Origin: JAYQKL01 sp038142705
Lineage (GTDB): Bacteria > Pseudomonadota > Alphaproteobacteria > RS24
Reading direction: 5' to 3'
NCBI GenBank assembly: GCA_965217015.1
Contig: OZ244224.1
Location: 1 to 64,000, forward strand
Length of the DNA stretch: 64,000 bases
In this document: positions 35,139-43,779 of the stretch, one piece after another
How the letters are laid out: every line of letters begins with the position of its first letter
Numbering within the stretch: position 1 is the first letter of the stretch
Translations under genes and position numbers: made by a program
The notes under the pieces: generated by a model
Databases searched by the model: none
What the model saw: the letters and a program-made list of their open reading frames with translations, nothing else
What the model was told of the DNA's origin: nothing

Positions 35139-36770
35139 ATGCTGACAAAATCTGATAATCCAACACTGGTTGGCGTTTTGAAAAAAGCAGCTGAGACCAA
35201 TCCTGATGGCTTGTGTATAAGCTTGGATAATAATATGCGAAGCTATCAGGCGTTATATCGAGGCGCTCTGGTTAGGGCTCAAAAGCTCATTCATTTAGGC
35301 GCGCAAAAAGGCGATAAGGTTGGCATATTATTGCCCAATAGTATTGAGTATCTTGAGATATTTTACGGCGCCATGCTGGCTGGCTGTATTCCTGTCACAA
35401 TTAATAATAGATATAAAGTCGCAGAGTTAAAATATGTCCTTAATCATGGTGATGTTAGATATCTGTTTACAAGTGCTGCACCCGAAACAGATTTTCTCAC
35501 GACTTTGAAAGCGGCTTTTACGGATCTAGATGAGACAAAAAGCAGTCAAAAACTGGCTGAGGCTAAAACGCTAGAAAAAATCTATGTGGTTGAAAATGCG
35601 CCATGCCCGGAAATTTCTGATGCCGCATTTTTGTCTCCACAGCCAGATGCGCAAGGCCAAGATGCTCAAAGCACTGATGGTTTAGATTTACCAGAAATTC
35701 AAAGTGATGATATTGCTTTTATCATGTTTACATCTGGCACGACTGCCAACCCAAAAGCCTGTTGCTTATCGCATCGCTCTGTTGTGGGGAATGCTTTTGC
35801 GCAAGTCGATAGATGGCAAATGGGGCCTGATGATAAAATGTATGACCCTTTACCATTTTTCCACATGTCTACCATACTCCCGTTAACGGCCAGCATATGT
35901 TCGATGGGCGCATTATATGCGACGCGCTATTTCAATGCCGATGAGGCAGTAGATACTTTTATTTCTGATGGCATAACCATTGGGTTTATCGCTTTTCCAA
36001 CTCTGACCAATGAGATTATAAATCACCCTAAATTCGATGGGGCGGCACTAAAATCTGTGAGATTGGTGAATAATGTGGCACCGCTGTCAACTTTAGAAAT
36101 TTACGATGCCGCATTCGAACATGGCGTGGGTGTATCCGCTTATGGCATGACTGAGGCGGGTGGGGTGATTTGCTTCGGCGATGTTGAAGATAGTCTTGAA
36201 AAGCGATTAAATAGTTGCGGTAAACCTTTTCCGGGTATTGAGGTGCGGATTGCTGACCCTGAAAACCCAGAAAATATTTTGGCACCCAATCAAAAAGGCG
36301 AAATTCAAATTCGCGGTTATTGTCTTTTTGAGGGCTATTATAAAGATGAGGCAGCAACAGCCAATGCTATGACGGCTGATGGCTGGTATCGTTCTGGCGA
36401 TTTAGGGGCTTTAGATGAGGAAGGCTATTTGGCATATCTTGGGCGCTGGAAAGATATGCTGAAAATTGGTGGTGAGAATGTCGCCGCGCTTGAAATTGAG
36501 TCGCATATTAACACCCACCCTGATGTTGTGTTGTCGCAAGTGGTCGGGGTTCATGATGAGCGATTAGATGAGGTCGCGGCTGTATTTATTGAAAGCGTGG
36601 AGGGGGCGACGCTTACACCAGAAACAGTGATTGAGTTTTGTAAAGGCCAGATATCCAATTTCAAGATTCCAAGATATGTTATTTTTGTCAAAGAATGGCC
36701 AATGTCAGCGACAAAAATTCAGAAATTTAAGCTAAAAGACCTTGAGCTTGGCGAAAAATTGATACCTTAA
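35139..36770 (+). CDS. Acyl-CoA synthetase (AMP-dependent ligase)
   Basis: A 543-residue ANL-family enzyme that activates a carboxylic acid as acyl-AMP and then acyl-CoA. The phosphate loop is FTSGTTANPKACCLSH, the A5 motif is AYGMTEAGG, the hinge is WYRSGDLGALDEEGY then GRWKDMLKIGGENV, and the catalytic lysine lies in SATKIQKFKL near the end. The acid substrate is unknown; it is probably the product made by the SDR and P450 steps. It ends the catabolic series; two short palindromes follow at 36773-36801. Confidence 0.92.
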   Translation: MLTKSDNPTLVGVLKKAAETNPDGLCISLDNNMRSYQALYRGALVRAQKLIHLGAQKGDKVGILLPNSIEYLEIFYGAMLAGCIPVTINNRYKVAELKYVLNHGDVRYLFTSAAPETDFLTTLKAAFTDLDETKSSQKLAEAKTLEKIYVVENAPCPEISDAAFLSPQPDAQGQDAQSTDGLDLPEIQSDDIAFIMFTSGTTANPKACCLSHRSVVGNAFAQVDRWQMGPDDKMYDPLPFFHMSTILPLTASICSMGALYATRYFNADEAVDTFISDGITIGFIAFPTLTNEIINHPKFDGAALKSVRLVNNVAPLSTLEIYDAAFEHGVGVSAYGMTEAGGVICFGDVEDSLEKRLNSCGKPFPGIEVRIADPENPENILAPNQKGEIQIRGYCLFEGYYKDEAATANAMTADGWYRSGDLGALDEEGYLAYLGRWKDMLKIGGENVAALEIESHINTHPDVVLSQVVGVHDERLDEVAAVFIESVEGATLTPETVIEFCKGQISNFKIPRYVIFVKEWPMSATKIQKFKLKDLELGEKLIP

Positions 36771-36772
36771 TA

Positions 36773-36801
36773 TGTTCACAAAGAACACAATATTTCATGA
36801 A
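36773..36801. promoter_or_regulatory. Two palindromes in the mmsA upstream region
   Basis: TGTTC-N5-GAACA (36773-36787) and TTCATGAA (36794-36801) lie 2 to 31 bases after the acyl-CoA synthetase stop and about 200 bases before mmsA. They share a GTTC/GAAC core and could be operator half-sites for one regulator. There is no gene in the 223-base interval. Confidence 0.3.
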
Positions 36802-36951
36802 CACCGCACATCAAGCGCGGGTTTTTATAAATCTATGATTTTTCGGCCTCATATGGGGCAAAAGACTTATAAAAACTGCATTTTATTTTAGTTGCTAAGT
36901 CAATTTACACACTCTAGTTTATGCCCCAAAGCGACCATTATGACAGATAGA

Positions 36952-36972
36952 AGGCGCCAGAATTCTGCGCCT
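36952..36972. promoter_or_regulatory. Near-perfect palindrome just upstream of mmsA
   Basis: AGGCG and CGCCT flank CAGAATTCTG with one extra C, giving a 21-base near-perfect inverted repeat that ends 21 bases before the mmsA ATG. Position between promoter and ribosome binding site suits a repressor operator or a leader hairpin controlling the valine operon. Confidence 0.45.
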
Positions 36973-36993
36973 GAAAGAAAAGAGAGGATAATC

Positions 36994-38490
36994 ATGCGTC
37001 AAGTCCATCATTTTGTTAATGGCCAACAGCTTGAAGGCAGTTCGGGCAAGTTTGGTGATATTTATAACCCCAGCAATGGCGAGGTGCAGGCGCAGGTTCA
37101 GCTTGCAACTGTTGACGAGCTTGATGCGGCGGTCAAAAATGCGGCTGAAGCCCAGCCAGCATGGGCGGCTACCAACCCGCAAAGACGCGCGCGGGTGATG
37201 TTTAACTTCAAAACCCTGCTTGAAGAAAATATGGACGAATTGGCGGCCTTATTATCCTCAGAGCATGGCAAGGTGATTGCCGATGCGAAAGGTGATATTC
37301 AACGCGGGCTTGAGGTGATTGAATTTGCCTGTGGCGTGCCGCATTTGCTGAAAGGCGAATATACAGAGGGCGCGGGGCCGGGCATTGATGTGCTGTCGCG
37401 CCGTGAGGCCTTAGGCGTTGTGGCCGGGATTACACCTTTTAACTTCCCCGCCATGATACCCATGTGGATGTTTGGTGTCGCGATTGCCTGTGGTAATGCG
37501 TTTATCCTCAAGCCATCAGAAAAAGACCCATCAGTGCCACTGCGCCTGGCGGAATTGATGAAAGAAGCAGGCTTGCCAGATGGTATTCTGAATGTGGTGC
37601 ATGGCGATAAAGTCGCGGTTGATGCGATTTTGGAGCATCCTGAAATTAAAGCCGTCAGCTTTGTCGGCTCATCTGATATTGCGCATTATGTCTATTCGCA
37701 GGGCACGGCCAATGGCAAGCGTGTGCAGGCCATGGGTGGCGCGAAAAATCACGGCATTATCATGCCAGATGCGGATATGGACCAAGTGATTGCGGATTTC
37801 GCTGGCTCTGCTTTTGGCTCAGCTGGCGAGCGATGCATGGCTTTGCCAGTTGCCGTGCCTGTCGGTAAAGATACAGCTGATGAGTTTATCAGCCGCATGC
37901 AAGACGAAATGGCCAAGCTAAAGGTTGGCGTTTCAACTGACCCAGACGCGCATTATGGGCCTGTGGTGTCGGCTGAACATCGTGCCAAGATTGAGAATTA
38001 TATCCAAATGGGTATTGATGAAGGTGCGGAATTGCTTGTCGATGGTCGCGGTCACAATATGCAAGGTCTTGAAAATGGCTTTTTCATTGGCCCGTCATTA
38101 TTTGATAAGGTGACGCCTGATATGCAGTCTTATCAAGAAGAGATTTTTGGGCCGGTTTTGCAAGTTGTGCGTGCTGATAATTTAGAAGAAGCGGCGCGCC
38201 TGCCAAGCCAGCACCAATATGGTAATGGGGTGGCAATTTTTACCCGTAATGGACTTGCCGCGCGTGAATTTGCAACCAAAGTAAATGTTGGTATGGTGGG
38301 CGTGAATGTGCCAATTCCAGTGCCAGTGGCGTATCATACATTTGGCGGCTGGAAGCGTTCGGCCTTTGGCGACACCAACCAGCATGGGCCAGAGGGTGTT
38401 CGTTTCTTCACTAAAGTTAAAACCATCACACAAAGATGGCCATCAGGTGAGGTTTCAGACCAGTCATTTATTATCCCGACTATGAGCTAA
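36994..38490 (+). CDS. mmsA: CoA-acylating methylmalonate-semialdehyde dehydrogenase
   Basis: A 498-residue aldehyde dehydrogenase that converts methylmalonate semialdehyde to propionyl-CoA, the last step of valine degradation. The N-terminus HHFVNGQQLEGSSG, TPFNFPAMIPMWMF and the catalytic cysteine at about 281 in GSAGERCMALPVA are MmsA marks and differ from other ALDH families. The ATG at 36994 follows AGAGGA; an upstream frame to 36892 is not conserved-looking. It leads a five-gene operon whose members cover the distal valine pathway. Confidence 0.95.
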   Translation: MRQVHHFVNGQQLEGSSGKFGDIYNPSNGEVQAQVQLATVDELDAAVKNAAEAQPAWAATNPQRRARVMFNFKTLLEENMDELAALLSSEHGKVIADAKGDIQRGLEVIEFACGVPHLLKGEYTEGAGPGIDVLSRREALGVVAGITPFNFPAMIPMWMFGVAIACGNAFILKPSEKDPSVPLRLAELMKEAGLPDGILNVVHGDKVAVDAILEHPEIKAVSFVGSSDIAHYVYSQGTANGKRVQAMGGAKNHGIIMPDADMDQVIADFAGSAFGSAGERCMALPVAVPVGKDTADEFISRMQDEMAKLKVGVSTDPDAHYGPVVSAEHRAKIENYIQMGIDEGAELLVDGRGHNMQGLENGFFIGPSLFDKVTPDMQSYQEEIFGPVLQVVRADNLEEAARLPSQHQYGNGVAIFTRNGLAAREFATKVNVGMVGVNVPIPVPVAYHTFGGWKRSAFGDTNQHGPEGVRFFTKVKTITQRWPSGEVSDQSFIIPTMS

Positions 38491-38499
38491 AGGCTTGTT

Positions 38500-39279
38500 A
38501 TGAAAACAGATTTTGAAACTATTAAGATTGATATAAAGGGGCGGGTGGCTATTGTTTCACTCAACCGACCAGATAGCCTCAACGCTCTGAACAGTCAGGT
38601 CATGGCTGAAATTGTTGAAGCCTTTGAAGGGATTGATGCAAACCCTGAAATTGCGGTTTCTGTTTTAACGGGTGAAGGCCGTGCCTTTGCTGCCGGGGCA
38701 GATATTAAAGAAATGCAGCCGCAAAGCTTTCATTCCATGTATGACAGCAATTTTTTCGCGGGCTGGGACCGCTTTGCAGCCTGTCGTAAGCCAGTGATTG
38801 CAGCGGTGAATGGTTTCGCGCTGGGTGGTGGCTGTGAGCTGGCCATGATGTGCGATATGATTTTGGCCTCTGATAAAGCTAAGTTTGGGCAACCAGAAAT
38901 CACATTGGGTGTGACGCCTGGCATGGGCGGATCGCAACGCCTCACCAAGCTGGTCGGCAAAGCCATGTCGATGGATATGATACTGACAGGCCGTATGGTT
39001 GATGCGGAAGAGGCTGTGAAATTTGGCCTTGCCAGCCGATTGGTGCCGCATGACGAGCTGATGGCAGTGGCCTTAGAGGCGGCAGAAACCATTGCTGGTT
39101 ATTCTATTCCGTCTGTGATGGCGGCCAAAGAAATGGTCAATGCGGCAATGGAAATGTCAACGGCTGAAGGGGTGCGCTTTGAGCGGCGTTTATTCCATGC
39201 TTTGTTTGCCACACAAGACCAAAAAGAAGGCATGAGTGCCTTTGTTGAAAAGCGTAAGCCTGAGTTTAAAGATAAGTAA
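38500..39279 (+). CDS. Enoyl-CoA hydratase
   Basis: A 259-residue crotonase-fold enzyme. The oxyanion loop is FAAGADIKEM, and both catalytic glutamates are present, in GGGCELAMMCD and in GQPEITLGVTPGMGG. In this operon it most likely hydrates methacrylyl-CoA to 3-hydroxyisobutyryl-CoA. It starts 9 bases after mmsA. The general hydratase call is firm; substrate is taken from context. Confidence 0.93.
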   Translation: MKTDFETIKIDIKGRVAIVSLNRPDSLNALNSQVMAEIVEAFEGIDANPEIAVSVLTGEGRAFAAGADIKEMQPQSFHSMYDSNFFAGWDRFAACRKPVIAAVNGFALGGGCELAMMCDMILASDKAKFGQPEITLGVTPGMGGSQRLTKLVGKAMSMDMILTGRMVDAEEAVKFGLASRLVPHDELMAVALEAAETIAGYSIPSVMAAKEMVNAAMEMSTAEGVRFERRLFHALFATQDQKEGMSAFVEKRKPEFKDK

Positions 39280-39292
39280 TGGGTGATTGCAA

Positions 39293-40429
39293 ATGAGTGT
39301 TGAGCTGACCGAAGAACAGGGCATGATTCAGGACATGGCTGCTGGTTTTGCGGCTGATAATATGGCTCCGCATGCGGCTAAATGGGACGAGGAAAAACAT
39401 TTCCCAATAGATGTGATGCGCGCTTCTGCCGAACTTGGTTTTGCAGCTATTTATACAGGCGAGGAGTTTGGTGGCTCTGGTTTGTCGCGTTTTGATGCGG
39501 TTTTGATTTTTGAACAATTAAGCAAAGGCTGCCCGACTGTTGCGGCGTATATTTCTATTCACAATATGGTGACATGGATGATTGACCGGTTTGGCTCTGA
39601 TGAGTTGCGGGCAAAATATATTCCCTCATTAACCACAATGGAAAAATTTGCGAGCTATTGTTTAACCGAGCCTGGCGCTGGTTCTGATGCGGGTGGGTTG
39701 AAAACCAAAGCCGTGCGCGATGGCGATGTGTTTAAGCTGTCTGGCACAAAGCAGTTTATTTCAGGCGCGGGTGTTTCTGATGTTTATTTAATTATGGCGC
39801 GCACAGGCGATGATGGCGCGGGTGGGGTTTCTGCCTTTTTAGTTGATAAAGACACACCGGGCCTTTCTTTTGGTGCCAATGAGAAAAAAATGGGCTGGAA
39901 CGCTCAGCCAACGCGTCAGGTGATTATGGACGATGTGGCTGTGCCAGCATCGCAAATGATTGGCTCAGAAGGCGATGGTTTTAAAATTGCCATGATGGGG
40001 CTAGATGGTGGGCGGCTAAACATAGCGGCATGTTCGCTTGGGGGCGCGCAATCGGCTTTAGAGCAATCGATTGACTATGTGAAAGAGCGCAAACAGTTTA
40101 ACCAGACATTAGCGCAAATGCAGAATACGCAATTCAAGCTAGCGGATATGGAAGTCGATTTGCAGTCTTCACGCCTGATGCTTTATACGGCGGCGCAAAA
40201 GCTTGATGCCAAAACCCCCGATGCCACCCCATGGTGTGCGATGGCAAAACGGCTGGTCACAGATAAATGTTTTGATGTGGCCAATCAGGCTCTGCAATTG
40301 CATGGCGGGTATGGCTATTTATCTGAATATAATGTCGAGCGCATTGTGCGCGATTTGCGGGTGCATCAAATCCTTGAGGGGACAAATGAAATTATGCGCG
40401 TGATTATTGCGCGTCATTTGCTGAAATAG
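39293..40429 (+). CDS. Acyl-CoA dehydrogenase, probably isobutyryl-CoA dehydrogenase
   Basis: A 378-residue FAD enzyme. YCLTEPGAGSDAGGLKTKA and the FISGAG segment bind FAD and substrate, and the catalytic base is the Glu in ILEGTNEIMR near the C-terminus, the position used in short and medium chain enzymes. Its place between enoyl-CoA hydratase and 3-hydroxyisobutyryl-CoA hydrolase points to isobutyryl-CoA as substrate, with electrons going to ETF. The ATG at 39293 is preferred to the in-frame codon 6 bases earlier. Confidence 0.92.
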   Translation: MSVELTEEQGMIQDMAAGFAADNMAPHAAKWDEEKHFPIDVMRASAELGFAAIYTGEEFGGSGLSRFDAVLIFEQLSKGCPTVAAYISIHNMVTWMIDRFGSDELRAKYIPSLTTMEKFASYCLTEPGAGSDAGGLKTKAVRDGDVFKLSGTKQFISGAGVSDVYLIMARTGDDGAGGVSAFLVDKDTPGLSFGANEKKMGWNAQPTRQVIMDDVAVPASQMIGSEGDGFKIAMMGLDGGRLNIAACSLGGAQSALEQSIDYVKERKQFNQTLAQMQNTQFKLADMEVDLQSSRLMLYTAAQKLDAKTPDATPWCAMAKRLVTDKCFDVANQALQLHGGYGYLSEYNVERIVRDLRVHQILEGTNEIMRVIIARHLLK

Positions 40430-40438
40430 GAGGTGCAG

Positions 40439-41566
40439 ATGAGCCAAAACGATACACAAGCTGTTTTGACCTCAATTGAAAATGGTTTGGGTTTATTGGT
40501 GCTGAACCGGCCCAAAGCCCTGCATTCGTTAGATAAAGAAATGTGTCAGCTGATGGTTGAAGCCTTGCTCGCATGGCGAGATGACGCGCAGGTCAAAGCC
40601 ATTTGGATTACACATTTGCCTGAAACACGGGGGTTCTGCGCGGGCGGTGATATTCGGTTGCTGTCAGAAAGCGGGCAATCAGACGGCAAAGCGGCGCAGG
40701 ATTTTTTCCGGCTTGAATATCAGCTCAACCATTTATTGCACAGCTATGAGGCGCGCTTTGGCAAGCCGGTTATTGCGGTGATGGACGGCGTCACAATGGG
40801 CGGCGGTGTTGGAATTTCGGTGCATGGGCGTTACCGTTTGGCAACTGAAAACACGGTCTTTGCGATGCCTGAAACGGGTATTGGTCTGTTCCCAGATGTG
40901 GGCGGCGGCTGGTTTTTGCCGCGCTTAGCGGGGGAATTGGGTGCTTGGCTGGCCATGACGGGTGCGCGCTTAAAAACAGCGGATTGTTTGCAAGCTGGTA
41001 TCGCAACTCATTTTACGGCCTGCGAGCAATTGGCTGATATACGCAGGGGCATTTCGGCAGCCTTGTCAGATATATCCGCAGGTGACGGCGCGGCGGTGCA
41101 GGCGGCGATAGATGCTGTTTTGCCAAATGATATGGCGGCAGCGGGTGAGGTGAAAACGCTTAATGCCCAAACATTAGCGGATATAGACACGCTTTTTGCG
41201 GGCGATAATGCCGAAGCGATTGAGCAACGCCTTGCGGGGTCAGATACTGAGTTTGCTTCAAAACAACATGCCGATATGAAGACCAAATCGCCATTGACCG
41301 TGAAGCTGGCTTTAGAACAAATTCGCCGCGGTGCAAAAATGACAAGCTTTGCCGATAATATGGTGATGGAATATCGTATTGGTTGTCGTGCGGTGATGCA
41401 TAGTGAATTTCACGAAGGTGTGCGGGCGGTGATTACAGATAAAGATAACAACCCGCAATGGCAGCATGAAAATTTGGCGCAAGTGGGTGATGATTTTATT
41501 GAGTCATATTTCATGCCGCTTGAGGGTGTTGATGAATGGACGCCATTGCCAGAAATCTCGGATTGA
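40439..41566 (+). CDS. 3-hydroxyisobutyryl-CoA hydrolase
   Basis: A 375-residue crotonase-superfamily hydrolase. LVLNRPKALHSL, RGFCAGGDIRLL, TMGGGVGISVHG and MPETGIGLFPDVGGGWFLPR follow the HIBCH pattern, where the Asp after FP and the Glu of PETG replace the hydratase pair. It releases 3-hydroxyisobutyrate from its CoA ester. The ATG at 40439 has AGGAGGT 4-5 bases upstream, 9 bases after the dehydrogenase stop. The longer C-terminal region beyond residue 260 is also typical of hydrolases and not of simple hydratases. Confidence 0.92.
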   Translation: MSQNDTQAVLTSIENGLGLLVLNRPKALHSLDKEMCQLMVEALLAWRDDAQVKAIWITHLPETRGFCAGGDIRLLSESGQSDGKAAQDFFRLEYQLNHLLHSYEARFGKPVIAVMDGVTMGGGVGISVHGRYRLATENTVFAMPETGIGLFPDVGGGWFLPRLAGELGAWLAMTGARLKTADCLQAGIATHFTACEQLADIRRGISAALSDISAGDGAAVQAAIDAVLPNDMAAAGEVKTLNAQTLADIDTLFAGDNAEAIEQRLAGSDTEFASKQHADMKTKSPLTVKLALEQIRRGAKMTSFADNMVMEYRIGCRAVMHSEFHEGVRAVITDKDNNPQWQHENLAQVGDDFIESYFMPLEGVDEWTPLPEISD

Positions 41567-41583
41567 GCTGAAAGAGGGGAAAA

Positions 41584-42459
41584 ATGTCTAAAATTGCATT
41601 TATTGGATTGGGGAATATGGGGTCTGGTATGGCCGCAAATCAGGTGAAGGCGGGCCATCAGGTTTGTGCCTTTGACCTATCGCCAGATGCCTTAGCGCGT
41701 GCGGTTGAAAATGGCTGCGAAGCGGCGTCCTCTGCAGCAGATGCGGTAACAGATGCTGATATTATTATCACCATGTTACCAGCAGGCAAGCATGTGCGCA
41801 TGGTCTATGAAAACGATATTTTGCCCAATGCCCCTAAAACAGCATTGCTGATTGATTGCTCAACCATTGATATTGAATCCGCACGCGCCGTGGCAGCGAT
41901 GGCAACAGAGCAGGGGTTAAAAGCAGCTGATGCGCCCGTTTCAGGCGGCACGGCAGCGGCAGATGCTGGCACATTGGCCTTTATGGTGGGCTGTGAGGCT
42001 GATATTTTTGACGCCGTTCAGATCGCTTTAGAGCCAATGTCTAAAGCGACTTTGCATGCAGGTGCATCAGGCGCGGGGCAGGCGGCAAAAATTTGTAACA
42101 ATATGTTGCTGGCGATTACCATGATTGGCACATGCGAGGCTTTCACAATGGCGGAAAAGCTGGGGCTGGACGCGCAGAATTTCTTTGATATTTCCTCGCA
42201 AGCCTCTGGCCAAAGCTGGTCCATGACGAGCTATTGTCCGGTGCCAGGCCCTGTGCCTGCCTCACCCGCAAATAATGATTACAAGCCAGGTTTTGCAGGC
42301 GCTATGATGTTGAAAGATTTACGCTTGGCGATGGAAGCAGCGGCTACCGGCAATGCCGAAACACCATTAGGACGGCTTTGTGCGGATATGTATGAAAACT
42401 TTTGCGCGCAAGGCGGTGATGTTGAAGATTTTTCTGCGATTATTAAAACGCTGCAATAG
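41584..42459 (+). CDS. mmsB: 3-hydroxyisobutyrate dehydrogenase
   Basis: A 291-residue NAD-dependent enzyme that makes methylmalonate semialdehyde, the substrate of MmsA encoded at the head of the operon. The Rossmann motif is FIGLGNMGSGMA, the substrate loop is DAPVSGGTAAADAGTL, and the catalytic lysine lies in GQAAKICNNMLLA. AGAGGGG precedes the ATG. The operon closes at a strong terminator 45 bases downstream. Confidence 0.95.
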   Translation: MSKIAFIGLGNMGSGMAANQVKAGHQVCAFDLSPDALARAVENGCEAASSAADAVTDADIIITMLPAGKHVRMVYENDILPNAPKTALLIDCSTIDIESARAVAAMATEQGLKAADAPVSGGTAAADAGTLAFMVGCEADIFDAVQIALEPMSKATLHAGASGAGQAAKICNNMLLAITMIGTCEAFTMAEKLGLDAQNFFDISSQASGQSWSMTSYCPVPGPVPASPANNDYKPGFAGAMMLKDLRLAMEAAATGNAETPLGRLCADMYENFCAQGGDVEDFSAIIKTLQ

Positions 42460-42503
42460 CAATAACCGCAATATTAGATTTCATATTAGATTTCAAGGCA
42501 TAA

Positions 42504-42541
42504 AAAAGCCCCCAGCAGCAATAAAACTGATGGGGGCTTTT
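42504..42541. terminator. Bidirectional rho-independent terminator
   Basis: AAAAGCCCCC (42504-42513) and GGGGGCTTTT (42532-42541) form a ten-pair stem with an 18-base loop. A-rich sequence before it and T-rich sequence after it allow it to work for the mmsB operon and for the leftward small membrane gene that ends at 42545. Confidence 0.88.
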
Positions 42542-42544
42542 CCT

Positions 42545-42772
42545 TTAAGCAGGACGCTTATTGATAAGATATAGGATAATGCCAACAGCAATTAAGCCGA
42601 CAAGTCCACCATCTCCAAGCTGACCAATAATCGTAATGATGTTTCCGACAATGTCGCCACCAATAAAGGGGACGGCTTGACCGAAAATCACCTGTAAGAT
42701 TACAGCAGCTGCAATCAATAAAAGACCCAGATCAATAACTTCACGCAAGAAAGATTTAGCTGAATTAAGCAT
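42545..42772 (-). CDS. Small two-helix membrane protein
   Basis: A 75-residue protein with two hydrophobic segments, LGLLLIAAAVILQVIFG and GGLVGLIAVGIILYLI, separated by a short Gly/Ile-rich loop. A very good Shine-Dalgarno (GGAGGGA) lies 5 bases before the ATG at 42772, so it is surely translated, and the longer frame to 42847 is not needed. I do not recognise the family. It may be a membrane stabiliser or stress peptide; no toxin partner is visible. Confidence 0.7.
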   Translation of the reverse strand: MLNSAKSFLREVIDLGLLLIAAAVILQVIFGQAVPFIGGDIVGNIITIIGQLGDGGLVGLIAVGIILYLINKRPA

Positions 42773-42870
42773 TGGATTCCCTCCAATTTTTGTTGTTAAC
42801 GCTCTTAGCTTGTCTGAACCGCCCGAAACCGTCAAGTTTTGCCGCATGACTTGCCCCTTAACCCTATGTT

Positions 42871-42892
42871 AATCCATTGTTTTATATGGATT
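42871..42892. promoter_or_regulatory. Palindrome between divergent small-membrane-protein and holin-like genes
   Basis: AATCCAT-N8-ATGGATT is a perfect 7-base inverted repeat midway in the 243-base divergent interval. It could be an operator for either gene. A pair of direct repeats follows at 42961. Confidence 0.4.
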
Positions 42893-42960
42893 ATCCTCGT
42901 TTCTTTAATCTCTGCTAAAATTATGGCCTTTCTCGGAAATATGACATTTTCGCGGACATT

Positions 42961-42984
42961 GATTCGTTTTGGGGATTCGTTTTG
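42961..42984 (+). repeat. Direct repeat GATTCGTTTTG with two GANTC sites
   Basis: GATTCGTTTTG occurs at 42961-42971 and again at 42974-42984, 13 bases apart. Each copy starts with GATTC, the CcrM methylation site. They end 31 bases before the ATG of the holin-like gene, in promoter position. Two methylation sites this close suggest possible cell-cycle or GcrA-type control, which is inference. Confidence 0.5.
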
Positions 42985-43015
42985 AAATCCCACAATCTGG
43001 CGAAAAGGGCTTGCT

Positions 43016-43567
43016 ATGACAGATAAAAAAGACTGGCGGGTGCTATTGCATCAAATCGCGCCGACACTGAGCGTGGCACTTGGTGGGCCATTTGCGGGCA
43101 TGGCGATGCAGGTTTTAACCCAGCATTTACTGCCAGATGCAGATGATATTGCAGACGAGCAGCAGCTCAGCGCGCAATTAAATGCTAAGACAACCGATTG
43201 GTCGCAATGGGTGGGGCAGGTTAAAGCAGCGGAGCAGAAATTTGCTTTGCAAATGCGGGAGCTTGATTTATCTGCCGATAAGTTGGACCAGATGGACCGC
43301 CACTCTGCGCGTGAACGACAAGAAAAACTAGGGGACCAGTTTCCAAATTTTCTGGGTGGTTTTGTGATTTTTGGGTTTTTTATCACGGTTGGTTTTATTC
43401 TATTGGGCGGGCTGCAAAATATTGAGGCGGGTGCGCTCACCCTTGTTGGGACATTGATTGGTTATGTTTCGGCTAAAGCGGACCAGGTTATTGCTTTCTT
43501 TTTTGGATCCTCGTCAAGCTCGCGTGAAAAAACCCGCGCGCTCACCCGCGCTTTTCATAAAAAATAA
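43016..43567 (+). CDS. Phage holin-like membrane protein (3TMS holin/GTA type)
   Basis: A 183-residue protein. The N-terminal APTLSVALGGPFAGMAMQVL, the central helical part with VKAAEQKFALQMRELDL and RHSARERQEK, and two close hydrophobic segments (FVIFGFFITVGFILLGG and ALTLVGTLIGYVSAKADQVIAFFFGSS) match proteins found in phages and gene transfer agents next to lysis genes. Here there is no endolysin or other phage gene beside it, so it is either a domesticated single gene or a relic. It precedes the pilus operon by about 210 bases. Confidence 0.65.
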   Translation: MTDKKDWRVLLHQIAPTLSVALGGPFAGMAMQVLTQHLLPDADDIADEQQLSAQLNAKTTDWSQWVGQVKAAEQKFALQMRELDLSADKLDQMDRHSARERQEKLGDQFPNFLGGFVIFGFFITVGFILLGGLQNIEAGALTLVGTLIGYVSAKADQVIAFFFGSSSSSREKTRALTRAFHKK

Positions 43568-43779
43568 GAAATAATGTGAATTTTATAAATGACTGAAAAA
43601 ATTGCTTTGTTGTAAATTTATCGCCGGCAATGTGCTATTTTAAAAATGGTTAAAACGAATCACCTCATTTTCTCAGCTTTTCTTGTAAAACTGCGGAAAA
43701 TTGGGGCCTTTAGCGTATTTATGTTTTATGCGCTGAAAGAAGATGATGCGTTGAGTTGTGTTAAAGGGTTTTTTAATCC

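Noticed and set aside
43016..43567. Edge of a prophage
   Set aside because: Only one holin-like gene is present; no integrase, structural, endolysin or attachment-site signals are found around it.
43755..43775. A possible CtrA site upstream of the PilM-PilN gene (two TTAA words)
   Set aside because: The two TTAA words are separated by eight bases, not seven, so it does not match the consensus in the way the site before the pilin does.
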